A DNA stretch of 64,000 nucleotides from CAZMNY01 sp964567745. Its GTDB lineage: Bacteria > Planctomycetota > Planctomycetia > Pirellulales > Pirellulaceae. The position numbers and the translations under genes were made by a program. Numbering within the stretch: the first letter of the stretch is position 1; every line of letters begins with the position of its first letter. The stretch is from assembly GCA_964567745.1 (NCBI GenBank), contig CAZMNY010000022.1, forward strand, positions 62,001 through 126,000, written 5' to 3'. The notes beneath the pieces are model-generated. The model worked only from the letters and a program-made list of their open reading frames with translations. It was not told the DNA's origin and searched no databases. Shown here one piece after another: positions 7,687 through 15,299 of this stretch.

Positions 7687-8518
7687 TGCGGTCACCATAA
7701 CCATCATCATCACCGCCGCCACCGCCACGGTAACCGCCGCCACCGCCACCCATACCGCCACCGCGCCCGGTGAAGGCTTGCAACGTTTGGTAATTCGAAA
7801 AGGCCATCAGCCCGAACATGATCATGAGAATAAAGAGATTCAGTAGCAGCCCAGCGACGGCAAGCAATACGCTCGTCACGATCGAAAGCCACAGTGAGCG
7901 AATCACACCTTTCCACGGGTCGCCAAGCGTGAGTAGCTCACGCGCCACTTGGCCGCCGTCGAGCGGATAGACGGGCATCAAGTTCATGATTCCCCAATAG
8001 ATATTAATGAACAGCAGAAACCTCACCGCCGACTTGAGGAATCCGATCGCTTTCTCATTCGATTGACTGTCATCAATCAAACCGCTTAGGTCCGGCGTCA
8101 GAGCGATCGCCGACTCGATGCGACCGCCCAAGGCGTACACCGCCCCGATGAGTATGGCGGCAAAGAGAAAACCGGCACCCGGCCCGGCAAGCGAAATCAG
8201 AATCTGGTTTCGCGCCGTGCGAGGTTCCGGTTGGCGTCCATACGAAGGCCCGTCGGAAATGGCCAAACCGCCCATCGCATACAACACGATCCGCGGCGTC
8301 TCGCCAAATCGTCGCATCACGACCGCGTGCCCCAGCTCGTGAATCAATATCGAGACAAAAACAATTGGCGGAAACATCAACAACTCAATGCCGCCGTGAT
8401 TGATTCCCAGAAAGAGCGAAATGGCCCAAAACCAGGGAGAAATCCGAACCGGTATCCGCGCGCACTGAAAGTACATGTCGTACGCGGTCTTGCGAGGTTC
8501 GCCCATCATCGGCAACAC
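7670..8518 (-). CDS. Site-2 protease family (M50) membrane metalloprotease
   Basis: About 282 aa from GTG at 8518, chosen because GAGG lies 9 nt upstream; ATG codons at 8509 and 8506 are alternatives. A membrane-embedded zinc protease: HELGHAVV gives the HExxH motif inside a hydrophobic segment, and MPVYPLDGGQV is the second conserved LDG motif carrying the third ligand. Four to six transmembrane helices are apparent (WFWAISLFLG, LISLAGPGAGFLFAA, the region after LDGGQ, and LAVAGLLLNLFILMIMFG). The last ~30 residues are almost pure Gly with Asp/Arg (GGMGGGGGGYRGGGGGDDDG), a soluble tail. Such enzymes cleave membrane proteins inside the bilayer, often anti-sigma factors; the substrate here is unknown. 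Confidence 0.85.
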   Translation of the reverse strand: MLPMMGEPRKTAYDMYFQCARIPVRISPWFWAISLFLGINHGGIELLMFPPIVFVSILIHELGHAVVMRRFGETPRIVLYAMGGLAISDGPSYGRQPEPRTARNQILISLAGPGAGFLFAAILIGAVYALGGRIESAIALTPDLSGLIDDSQSNEKAIGFLKSAVRFLLFINIYWGIMNLMPVYPLDGGQVARELLTLGDPWKGVIRSLWLSIVTSVLLAVAGLLLNLFILMIMFGLMAFSNYQTLQAFTGRGGGMGGGGGGYRGGGGGDDDGYGDRNDRPW

Positions 8519-8647
8519 AGCAGAACACCTCAACTATCAATCGTCCAAGAATGGCTCTCACCCATCATCGCGTTCCATCCCAAGCGTCCTAAAACGCGAT
8601 CGAACGACTCCGCCAGATGAGAGACAAAGGCACCGTCCCAGCTAAAC

Positions 8648-9874
8648 TCAGGCAACTCGACGGCCACTGCTTTCAGCCGATCCCTCGCCGAGCGTCCTGA
8701 CAATATAGCTTGACGCGGTCTGCGAGGCGCCGCAATGAACTAGTTGCTCGCCAAGATCGCGAATTCTCGTAACCTGATCGCGATAGGCCGACTCGCTCGT
8801 AAGCCATTCGAGCACGTGCTCGGCCAATTCATCCGATTTATCTTCACAAGTCGGATACTCCGGATACGGGATCTGCCGGTCCTCCTCGCTATTTCGGTCG
8901 TATGGCCGCGGCCGCGACGCAAAGCGATCGTCCGAAGCCAACAAATTGACGAGCGTCACAAATCGCACCTTGACCAGCAGCATTTGGAACAACGTAAAGA
9001 CGAATCGATTCACCCAATACAAGACGACCGCCGGCTTAATGTGATAAAGCAGTTCGAGCGAGACAGAACCGGAGCAGGCCATGCAACAGTACGAGATCTC
9101 GATCAACTCGGCGGTGCGACCGACATGAACATCGGCGTCGACATTCAACTCCGCACACAGTTCTCGCGCCATTTCGGCTTGAACGTCGTTGAAGCTGGCG
9201 ATTGCGAATCGAGCTGTTGGGTATTGGCGTCGGATTTTCTCCACCGCTCGGAGGAACCAAGGCAGGTTGTTGCGAACCTCTAATCGGCGCGAGCCGGGCA
9301 AGATACAAACCAACGGTCGCCCATCCAACTCCGCCGCCATCGAATCCATAAACGTCGGATCGAGCTTGCGTTCCCGCAATTCATCGAAATAGGGATGACC
9401 GACAAAATGGGCGTTGCAACCACGTTTGCGATACCAGTCCTCTTCAAACGGAAGTTTGCACAACACATGGTCGACATAACGCCTCATTTTTTTGACTCGC
9501 CAGGATGCCCAGGCCCAAAGCTGAGGCGCACCGTAGTAGAAGACGGGAATCCCATGCTCTTTGGCGGCCTTGGCTATCCACCAGTTGAAGCCTGGATAGT
9601 CGATTAGAACCACCGCGTCCGGACGCTCAGTGCGAAAGAATGTCCTGGCCTGTTGATAGAGACGCCAGAAGCGGCGCAAGTTCCAGATGGCGCCCCAGAT
9701 GAACATCACCGCTAATTCGGTTAAGTCCACATGCAATTCGCAGCCAGCTTCTCGCATCCGCGGACCGCCGTACCCAACGCACTCGACGTCAGGACATTCA
9801 CTGCGCAGCGATCGAATCAGATTGGCGCCGTGCAAGTCGCCGCTCGGCTCGCCAACTGAAAAGAATATCCGCAT
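8648..9874 (-). CDS. lpxB: Lipid-A-disaccharide synthase
   Basis: 408 aa GT19 glycosyltransferase that joins UDP-2,3-diacylglucosamine to lipid X, giving the lipid A disaccharide, at the inner membrane. The start MRIFFSVGEPSGDLHG at 9874 is the canonical LpxB N-terminus with GAGG 9 nt upstream; the open frame extends further upstream without homology. Family segments: YPGFNWWIAKAAKEHG, YYGAPQLWAWASWRVKKMR, CKLPFEEDWYRKRG, FVGHPYFDEL, LPGSRRLEVRNNLPW and ACSGSVSLELLYHIKPAVVLYW. Presence of lpxB with waaA and lpxK in this window supports KDO-lipid A in this organism. The C-terminal ~40 residues are somewhat longer than in E. coli. Confidence 0.93.
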   Translation of the reverse strand: MRIFFSVGEPSGDLHGANLIRSLRSECPDVECVGYGGPRMREAGCELHVDLTELAVMFIWGAIWNLRRFWRLYQQARTFFRTERPDAVVLIDYPGFNWWIAKAAKEHGIPVFYYGAPQLWAWASWRVKKMRRYVDHVLCKLPFEEDWYRKRGCNAHFVGHPYFDELRERKLDPTFMDSMAAELDGRPLVCILPGSRRLEVRNNLPWFLRAVEKIRRQYPTARFAIASFNDVQAEMARELCAELNVDADVHVGRTAELIEISYCCMACSGSVSLELLYHIKPAVVLYWVNRFVFTLFQMLLVKVRFVTLVNLLASDDRFASRPRPYDRNSEEDRQIPYPEYPTCEDKSDELAEHVLEWLTSESAYRDQVTRIRDLGEQLVHCGASQTASSYIVRTLGEGSAESSGRRVA

Positions 9875-10142
9875 CAACCAAGACCTCAATGTGCTAGCTG
9901 GAAAACGACGCCATGCGGCGTGTGAGTATCGCAAAGCCGCCCAGGCGAGGGAAGACGAGTATTCGTCGGGCTTTTCCCAGCGCTTTGGCGGGGAAGAACG
10001 GAGACGCAAGCGGGAAAGGCTCTATTTGCCGACAGGAAGACGGGCACAAGTTAAAGGCTCCATTTGTGTGAATCACTCTCCTGGCCGCCGAGGCAAATGA
10101 AACCTATGCAGCGTTCCAGCGAAGGACGATGCCGCGGACGCA
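9875..10142. other. Intergenic region upstream of lpxB
   Basis: There is no gene I can support. A 60-codon GTG-started frame on the minus strand (9894-10076) has the only possible ribosome site almost touching its start and no recognisable content. The lpxB promoter must be here, but no clear -10/-35 pair stands out. Confidence 0.4.
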
Positions 10143-10178
10143 CAAAAAAACGAGCGTCCCGTTAAAGGAACGCTCGTT
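10143..10178 (-). terminator. Rho-independent terminator of the YHS-like gene
   Basis: Read on the minus strand: AACGAGCG and CGCTCGTT form an 8-bp stem extended by TCC/GGA, followed by seven T. It lies about 30 nt past the stop codon at 10209. Confidence 0.85.
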
Positions 10179-10208
10179 CAATTGCTCTTGTCGAGTCAAA
10201 GACTCTAA

Positions 10209-10667
10209 CTACTTGGAGGCTTTCTTCGCAGCAACAACGAAGCCTTTGTCGAAGGCTTTGTCGCTGAACACCAATTCAGCTTGCTTATCGCCTTTTGCCT
10301 TGGCCACATTGCCTTGGCATTTGCCACAGCAGAACGCAACTTTGACGGCGCCAACTTTGCAGGTTTTGGTAGCATCGCACTTGCCGCCACTCAGCGGGCA
10401 TTTGGCTTGCTTGTACTGCTTGGTCGAGACTAACTGTTGATTGGCTTTGGCGGCGAAATTGTCTTTCGACTTAGCGAACTTGGAAGCGCAACCGCCACAG
10501 CAGAAGTAGACTTTGCCCTTCTTGTAGTCGGCGCTCTTCGAAGCGTTAGCAGCCTTCTTCGAATTCACGAGGCACTTGATGCCTTCCAATTTGACGTCGC
10601 CGGCGTAAAGCGTCGCAGCAAATACGAGAGCGACGACCGACGTAACAGCGAGAACACGTGACTTCAT
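10209..10667 (-). CDS. Secreted protein with two YHS/TRASH-like Cys modules
   Basis: 152 aa with a clear signal peptide (MKSRVLAVTSVVALVFAATLYAG). The mature part holds two similar halves. The first has a single Cys (GIKCLVNSK) followed by YFCCGGCASKF. The second has CPLSGGKCD and CKVG followed by AFCCGKCQGNV. The CC-x2-C followed by an aromatic or hydrophobic residue resembles YHS and TRASH metal-binding modules, which bind copper or other soft metals. Lys content is high throughout. It probably works in the periplasm as a metal carrier or sensor; the metal is not known. AAGGAAAG lies just before ATG at 10667, and a terminator-like hairpin lies in the leader. Confidence 0.75.
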   Translation of the reverse strand: MKSRVLAVTSVVALVFAATLYAGDVKLEGIKCLVNSKKAANASKSADYKKGKVYFCCGGCASKFAKSKDNFAAKANQQLVSTKQYKQAKCPLSGGKCDATKTCKVGAVKVAFCCGKCQGNVAKAKGDKQAELVFSDKAFDKGFVVAAKKASK

Positions 10668-10701
10668 GTGACTTTCCTTATGACAGATACGTGGTTTTGG
10701 G

Positions 10702-10750
10702 CCAGAAAAAAGAAACCATTCAGGCTTGTTAGACTACCCAGCCTAAATGG
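10702..10750 (-). promoter_or_regulatory. Terminator-like hairpin in the leader of the YHS-like gene (possible attenuator)
   Basis: On the minus strand an 11-bp stem with one G-U-type mismatch (CCATTTAGGCT with AGCCTGAATGG, 13-nt loop) is followed by TTTCTTTTTTC. It ends only about 35 nt before the ATG at 10667. It could simply terminate the permease gene ending at 10919. But little room remains for a promoter between it and the YHS-like gene, so conditional readthrough is plausible. Confidence 0.55.
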
Positions 10751-10918
10751 CAGCGTCAATTCCCACCAAAATTACCAGCCCCACAGCAACACGTTCAGTG
10801 AGATCACTCACAAATGGCTGCGGAATCATCGAATTCAGCCAGATGTGGCCAAAATAGGGCCTCGAAGCACAACGGATCTACATGTCAGGCGTCGCATCGA
10901 TTTCCCGCACCGCCTCGT

Positions 10919-12193
10919 TCACTCCATCAACGCCGCCGCAGGCTCGCGTTTCAAGGCGAGCAACACGGGCAAATAGCCGGCAAGTAGGGAGACGAATGGA
11001 GCAAAAACGATGGTCAGCAAAACCAAACCGGCGCTCGGCTGCACAAGGGTCTGCCCAATCTGTAGTGACTCGTTGAGAAACGCGGGAGCGGCAAACAGAA
11101 AGAGCATACAGACCGCCACGCCGAGCAATCCGCCGACGAATCCAGTGAGGGCCAGTCGCAGCAGCAACAACGCGGCCAATTGCGAACTTCGTTTGCCGAT
11201 CGCGCGCAACACGCCGATTTCATGTTGCCGGTCGCGAACGTTGAGCCAGGCGAGCAGCCCGACAATCACGGCCGCACTGACCACGATTCCGGGTGCCAAG
11301 ATCGACATCAAGACTGCCAGCCACCGCTCTGTCACATTGCGATTCGCCTCGAAGGCCGCAAGCTCCTCTTTAGCCGATGCCTCCACCTTGTCGCGTTGCA
11401 GCTCCCTCGCTTCCGCGCGCGTTTTGTGTTCGGTCACTTTCGTTTCCGGCAACACGTCTTCCAACTCACGGCGAACCACCGAGATGCGGTCGCCCTTGCA
11501 CTTGCAGTTCAGCGCCATGATCTGATTGATACGGCCCTCTTTGTCGAGAATCTTCTGAGCCGCATCGAGATCGACTAAAAGCTGAACATCGCGCAGCTCG
11601 CCATACTCGGGCATGATTTTGGCAATCGTGAATTGTTCGCCTTTGATATCGAGCTGCTCGCCGACTTTGCGGCCAATCCCCAGCTCATGGCCAACAACAA
11701 CTTCGCCCGGAGCGACAGGCTTGACCATGTGCTTCTTTTCTTCGTTCTTCTGCGAATTGGTGATCACCGGTTTCATGCCGACGATGAAGATCTTGCGATC
11801 ATTCCAAACAATTCGCTCCTGCAACGTAGCGACCAGATGTACAATCGTTTCGATCGACGGAGCGTTCGCTAATTCATCAACGTACGTTTCCGGAAAATCG
11901 GGAGCCACGAATTCGGTGTACAAGGCGCCCATGTTCGTATCCTTGTGCACAATCCGAAGATTGACCCCAAGATCCCTCATGATTCGCCGAGTTGCTTTGT
12001 CGAGTTTCTCCAGGCGCTCTTCGGTGCTCGCCTGTATCGTCTCCATACGCGACTCGGTGTCCCGAGCGTACGATTGAAGAATCGCAGGCGCCGTCGCAAA
12101 CAGGGCGCTGGCCAACGAGATGGCGATGGCGCTGACTGCAAAGTTAACCCAGCGAAATCGGATCTCAGCCACTAGTAACTGAAAAATACTCAT
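10919..12193 (-). CDS. FtsX/MacB-type ABC transporter permease
   Basis: 424 aa. The topology is that of the MacB/LolC/FtsX permease superfamily. One N-terminal membrane helix (residues 17-38) precedes a large periplasmic domain with a coiled-coil start (about 48-75) and the MacB-PCD-like segment. Three C-terminal helices follow, near 290-312, 340-368 and 388-412. The conserved cytoplasmic stretch DRQHEIGVLRAIGKRSSQL follows the second helix, as expected for coupling to the ATPase. No ATP-binding subunit is adjacent, so the partner is encoded elsewhere. Such permeases extrude lipoproteins or substrates, or transmit force to periplasmic hydrolases. A KCKCK cluster in the periplasmic domain is unusual. 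Confidence 0.85.
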   Translation of the reverse strand: MSIFQLLVAEIRFRWVNFAVSAIAISLASALFATAPAILQSYARDTESRMETIQASTEERLEKLDKATRRIMRDLGVNLRIVHKDTNMGALYTEFVAPDFPETYVDELANAPSIETIVHLVATLQERIVWNDRKIFIVGMKPVITNSQKNEEKKHMVKPVAPGEVVVGHELGIGRKVGEQLDIKGEQFTIAKIMPEYGELRDVQLLVDLDAAQKILDKEGRINQIMALNCKCKGDRISVVRRELEDVLPETKVTEHKTRAEARELQRDKVEASAKEELAAFEANRNVTERWLAVLMSILAPGIVVSAAVIVGLLAWLNVRDRQHEIGVLRAIGKRSSQLAALLLLRLALTGFVGGLLGVAVCMLFLFAAPAFLNESLQIGQTLVQPSAGLVLLTIVFAPFVSLLAGYLPVLLALKREPAAALME

Positions 12194-12500
12194 TCAAACT
12201 CGCCACAATGAGAGATTCTAATGTTGTCCGTTCGCCGACTATTGTGCCCGAGCTCATCGATCCCGTCAAAGACGCCAGCCCAATAATTTGATGCACGAAC
12301 GAGGGGGCGTTGCGACCAGGCGGACACATTTCGGGCCACTGGCTTGCCAGTGCCGAAGTGCCAGAGAACCATGGCGTCACAAGCCGCGTCGAAATGCTGG
12401 GCGAAAGAAAACCGAGGGCGTTGCCCGTAGGCTACGGGTAACACCCTAGGTCTTCTTCGTGAAAAGTGAAAACCACTTTTCACCTTTCACTCAGCACACT
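12194..12500. repeat. Intergenic region with several small inverted repeats
   Basis: No gene is visible. The region holds at least three hairpins: CACTGGCTTGCCAGTG near 12341, CCCGTAG-GC-TACGGG near 12425, and a 10-bp perfect stem GTGAAAAGTG/CACTTTTCAC at 12459-12483 just past the MFS stop codon. The last may end the MFS transcript, though it lacks a T tract. The first two look like dispersed REP-type elements. Confidence 0.5.
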
Positions 12501-13889
12501 TCAAGCCGTTTTCGCGTTGCGCGGCTCCTTCAACCGAAAAGCCATTAGCCAGGCGATAAAAATCAAGATGCTGGCCGTGACGAACACGGCGTCGATGCCG
12601 ACGTGGCCAATGATCAGACCGGCGACCGGCGAGAGTACGGCCGGACCGGCGATGAACAGGCTGATCGTGCTGAGAAAACGCGGGTGGTCCGACGGCTCGC
12701 TGATCTCCAAAGTGTAATTGTTGAATGTACGAAAAACGTTGGGAGTCAATCCGACCAGGAGAAATACGAGCGGGAAAACCCTCGCTCCCCAAACGGGCCC
12801 CGCGTAAGAGACTCCGATCGCCAGCAGAGGCGTCGCTCCTATCAATGCCAAGACGAAGAGCAACACCATCCGATTGCCTTTGCGATCGGCCAACGGTCCG
12901 ACGAGAAAACTGAACATCGCCGTCCCGGCATTTTGGATCACGACCCAGATCATCATGTTTTCGAAACTCAGTCCCAAACGCTCGCGAGCCACCGCTTGAT
13001 AATGGGGAAAGAGTATTACGCTCGATCCGAATAGCGCGCCGACGATCGCCAGCCGCCGTGTGTTGGCCGACTGGCGCCAAACTTTTCTCGCGCCGTCGAG
13101 TATCTTGGCGAGCGTTGTCGCGGGCGTACCAAAGTTGTCGCGAAACTCGTCAAACGTCAGAGCGACGACCGACGAGACAAGAAAGCAAACGCCGGTGAAT
13201 GCAAAAATCAAATCGAAGCGGGCGCCAAGCGGAGACAGCCAGTGAGGCAGCAGTAACGCGGCGATCAGACAGGCGAGCGCCGAACCGATGATGCTCGCCG
13301 CAATGAGCAGCCGCCCCCTTCGACGCACCGGAACAAGCTTCCCCTGCAGCGCGCCGAAACAGAGTTGGTGGATCCCGGTCACCAAAAAGAAAAGCGCGTA
13401 AATGCCAATGAACATGTACGGGAGCCACCGGCCCTTCCCCTCCGTCCAACGCCAACACGCGGACAAGACGAGAAACGAAATCGCCATGAGCAGCGCACAG
13501 GCGGCGAGAAAGAGTTTCTTCTGAGCGGCGCCTCGCACGCGATGCGCCAGCAGAAGCGGCGGAATGCTCTGCCCGAACCGATTACACAACGGCAACCAAG
13601 CTCGAACCGCCGGCCCGCAACCGAGACTGTCCAAGACCGCCGGCATGATGATGCTCTCAGTCTTAAAGATCCAGCCGATCCGCAGCGTGACCTGATAGAC
13701 GACGAGCCCCCAAAAATTCCAGCGATGAGTTTGCTCCGTCTGAAGATCGATTCCCGAGGCGGGCTTGTATGCGGCGCACGTATTCGGCCGGGAACTATTG
13801 GGCGAGCCATCGTCCGCCGAGCTTGCGGGGGAATCGTCTGGTTCACTACCGGCTGGGGAGTCCTGTGGGTCAGAGCCTGCGGTGTGCAT
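12501..13889 (-). CDS. Major facilitator superfamily transporter
   Basis: 462 aa. A Ser/Asp/Pro-rich, probably disordered cytoplasmic N-terminus of about 55 residues precedes roughly twelve hydrophobic segments. The loop between helices 8 and 9 carries VGPLADRKGNRMVLL, the conserved MFS motif A (G-x-L-a-D-r-x-G-r-k). The N-terminal half lacks an equally clear motif A. Substrate cannot be inferred; the family exports drugs, sugars or metabolites by proton antiport. The CYTH gene lies 104 nt upstream on the same strand. A TATAAT sits only 7 nt before the ATG at 13889. Confidence 0.85.
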   Translation of the reverse strand: MHTAGSDPQDSPAGSEPDDSPASSADDGSPNSSRPNTCAAYKPASGIDLQTEQTHRWNFWGLVVYQVTLRIGWIFKTESIIMPAVLDSLGCGPAVRAWLPLCNRFGQSIPPLLLAHRVRGAAQKKLFLAACALLMAISFLVLSACWRWTEGKGRWLPYMFIGIYALFFLVTGIHQLCFGALQGKLVPVRRRGRLLIAASIIGSALACLIAALLLPHWLSPLGARFDLIFAFTGVCFLVSSVVALTFDEFRDNFGTPATTLAKILDGARKVWRQSANTRRLAIVGALFGSSVILFPHYQAVARERLGLSFENMMIWVVIQNAGTAMFSFLVGPLADRKGNRMVLLFVLALIGATPLLAIGVSYAGPVWGARVFPLVFLLVGLTPNVFRTFNNYTLEISEPSDHPRFLSTISLFIAGPAVLSPVAGLIIGHVGIDAVFVTASILIFIAWLMAFRLKEPRNAKTA

Positions 13890-13896
13890 GCCTCTT

Positions 13897-13902
13897 ATTA
13901 TA
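13897..13902 (-). promoter_or_regulatory. -10-like TATAAT immediately before the MFS start
   Basis: Read on the minus strand, TATAAT is followed by AAGAGGC and then ATG. Transcription from it would start at or beside the A of the ATG, implying a leaderless mRNA. Chance occurrence cannot be excluded. Confidence 0.35.
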
Positions 13903-13993
13903 GCCGCGCCACTTCAGCGGCACAGCGGGCGCCGATCTGACGTTGAGCAGTCGCGCAAATTTGGCGACCTCATTCGCGTTTCACCACAATCGT

Positions 13994-14548
13994 TCAGCCG
14001 CGCGCCAACCGCATTTCCAAGTAGCTTCTCGTCTCGACCTGCTCGAGGCCCATTTTGGCCGCCAAGGTCAAGATCGCAGATTCGCAACGTTTCAGATCAT
14101 CTTCTTCCGCGACAATCTCCAACTCAACAAATGGGCCCACAAGCGCAACATCGTCGAGTGCACATTCAACTTGCAGCCCCTCCCACATCAGACTGAAGTA
14201 CTGTCGCTTCTTGGCTACGTCGGCGACCGGCTCAAACCCCAGCGCCACGACCATTTCGCGAAACAGACTTGGCACATTCTCACCGTCGCCAAGCGGAATC
14301 TCAATTTCTCGCCGTGTCTTCACGTTGCCGGCCAGCCGCGGCCCCTTATAGGTTACAAGTCCTCGGTTATCGAGCCGGCGAAGTCGAAATGCTTCGTCCG
14401 TCTTCGCGAAGTCTCGGCCCGGATGAGCAAAATAGGTGTCGACTTGAGAAACCGCCGATCCCCGCGCGGCGCCGAATGAGACGAGTTGCGACTCAATCGC
14501 ACTCAAGCTATCGACGTGGAACTTCTGTTCAACTTCAAACTGTGTCAT
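13994..14548 (-). CDS. CYTH-domain protein (class IV adenylate cyclase / thiamine-triphosphatase-like)
   Basis: 184 aa, single CYTH domain. The signature ExExK appears at the N-terminus as FEVEQKF, followed by the tunnel residues FRLRRL, YKGPR and REIEIPL. Acidic metal-binding residues appear at the C-terminal side (ALDDVALVGPFVELEIV). CYTH enzymes use two divalent metals in a beta-barrel tunnel to act on triphosphates: CyaB-type adenylate cyclases, thiamine triphosphatases or inorganic tripolyphosphatases. Similarity to CyaB-type sequences (VDTYFAHP, KKRQYF) is strongest. The cellular substrate is not determinable from context. It lies upstream of the MFS gene and is divergent from the TlpA gene. 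Confidence 0.88.
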   Translation of the reverse strand: MTQFEVEQKFHVDSLSAIESQLVSFGAARGSAVSQVDTYFAHPGRDFAKTDEAFRLRRLDNRGLVTYKGPRLAGNVKTRREIEIPLGDGENVPSLFREMVVALGFEPVADVAKKRQYFSLMWEGLQVECALDDVALVGPFVELEIVAEEDDLKRCESAILTLAAKMGLEQVETRSYLEMRLARG

Positions 14549-14675
14549 TAGACTCGGGTGGTTGTGAGCACGAACCGTTTAGGGTGATATTAAAGGTCGA
14601 TGCGATTGGTTGCGCAACAAATTGCAATCGCAACCGCCAAGCAAGTTTACCTCAGATCCATTGCGAGCGGCGTCT

Positions 14676-15299
14676 ATGACCAAGCAAACAGAACCAACAG
14701 ACACCAAGACTGGTTCTGCCCGCATGTACGTTTGGCCGTTGATTGCGATCGTCGTGATCGTCGCGTTCGCGTTTCGCGATCGATTCATTGCACAAACTGA
14801 CGGGACGAGTTCAGCAGCAGTGGGGAAACGGCTGGAAAAAGTCGAGCTCGTCGGAATGACGAAAGACACCGCTGACTTATCTGCCGATTCGCTGACAGGC
14901 AAAGTGACGTTGATCAACTTTTGGGGGTACTGGTGTGCGCCGTGCGTGGCCGAGTTCCCGGAATTAGCCGAGCTCGACAAGGAACTCAGGCGACACGACG
15001 ATTTTCTCTACGTTTCAGTTGCCTGCCACGGCATTCCCAATCAACCCGAACTACTGCGCACGAAGACGCTCGAGTTTCTCGAGCAGCACGGATACGACGG
15101 CCCGGTGTTTGACGACGCTAAGGGAATCACGCGAACCCAAGTTGCTTCGCTTGTTGGCGAAGATTTGATTGGGTATCCAACGACCGTGCTGCTTGACCGA
15201 AAAGGAATGGTTCGCGGTATGTGGACCGGTTATTCGCCTGCCGTCATTCGAGACCTTCGCAGCGAAGCCGCGCGGCTGCTTCAAGAGTCGGCCGAATAG
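14676..15299 (+). CDS. Membrane-anchored TlpA-like thioredoxin
   Basis: 207 aa from ATG at 14676; upstream in-frame TTG starts add nothing conserved. One N-terminal membrane anchor (MYVWPLIAIVVIVAFAF, about residues 17-33) is followed by a periplasmic thioredoxin fold. The active site WCAPC (FWGYWCAPCVAEFPEL) is near residue 90, and the cis-Pro loop reads LIGYPTTVLLD. Such proteins reduce or oxidise periplasmic thiols, for example in cytochrome c maturation, which fits a genome that also encodes a multihaem cytochrome; the link is inference. The stop codon abuts the stop codon of the convergent DUF1501 gene with no intervening base. Confidence 0.88.
   Translation: MTKQTEPTDTKTGSARMYVWPLIAIVVIVAFAFRDRFIAQTDGTSSAAVGKRLEKVELVGMTKDTADLSADSLTGKVTLINFWGYWCAPCVAEFPELAELDKELRRHDDFLYVSVACHGIPNQPELLRTKTLEFLEQHGYDGPVFDDAKGITRTQVASLVGEDLIGYPTTVLLDRKGMVRGMWTGYSPAVIRDLRSEAARLLQESAE

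Noticed and set aside
9894..10076. 60-codon GTG frame upstream of lpxB
   Set aside because: The putative ribosome site touches the start, and the product is without features.
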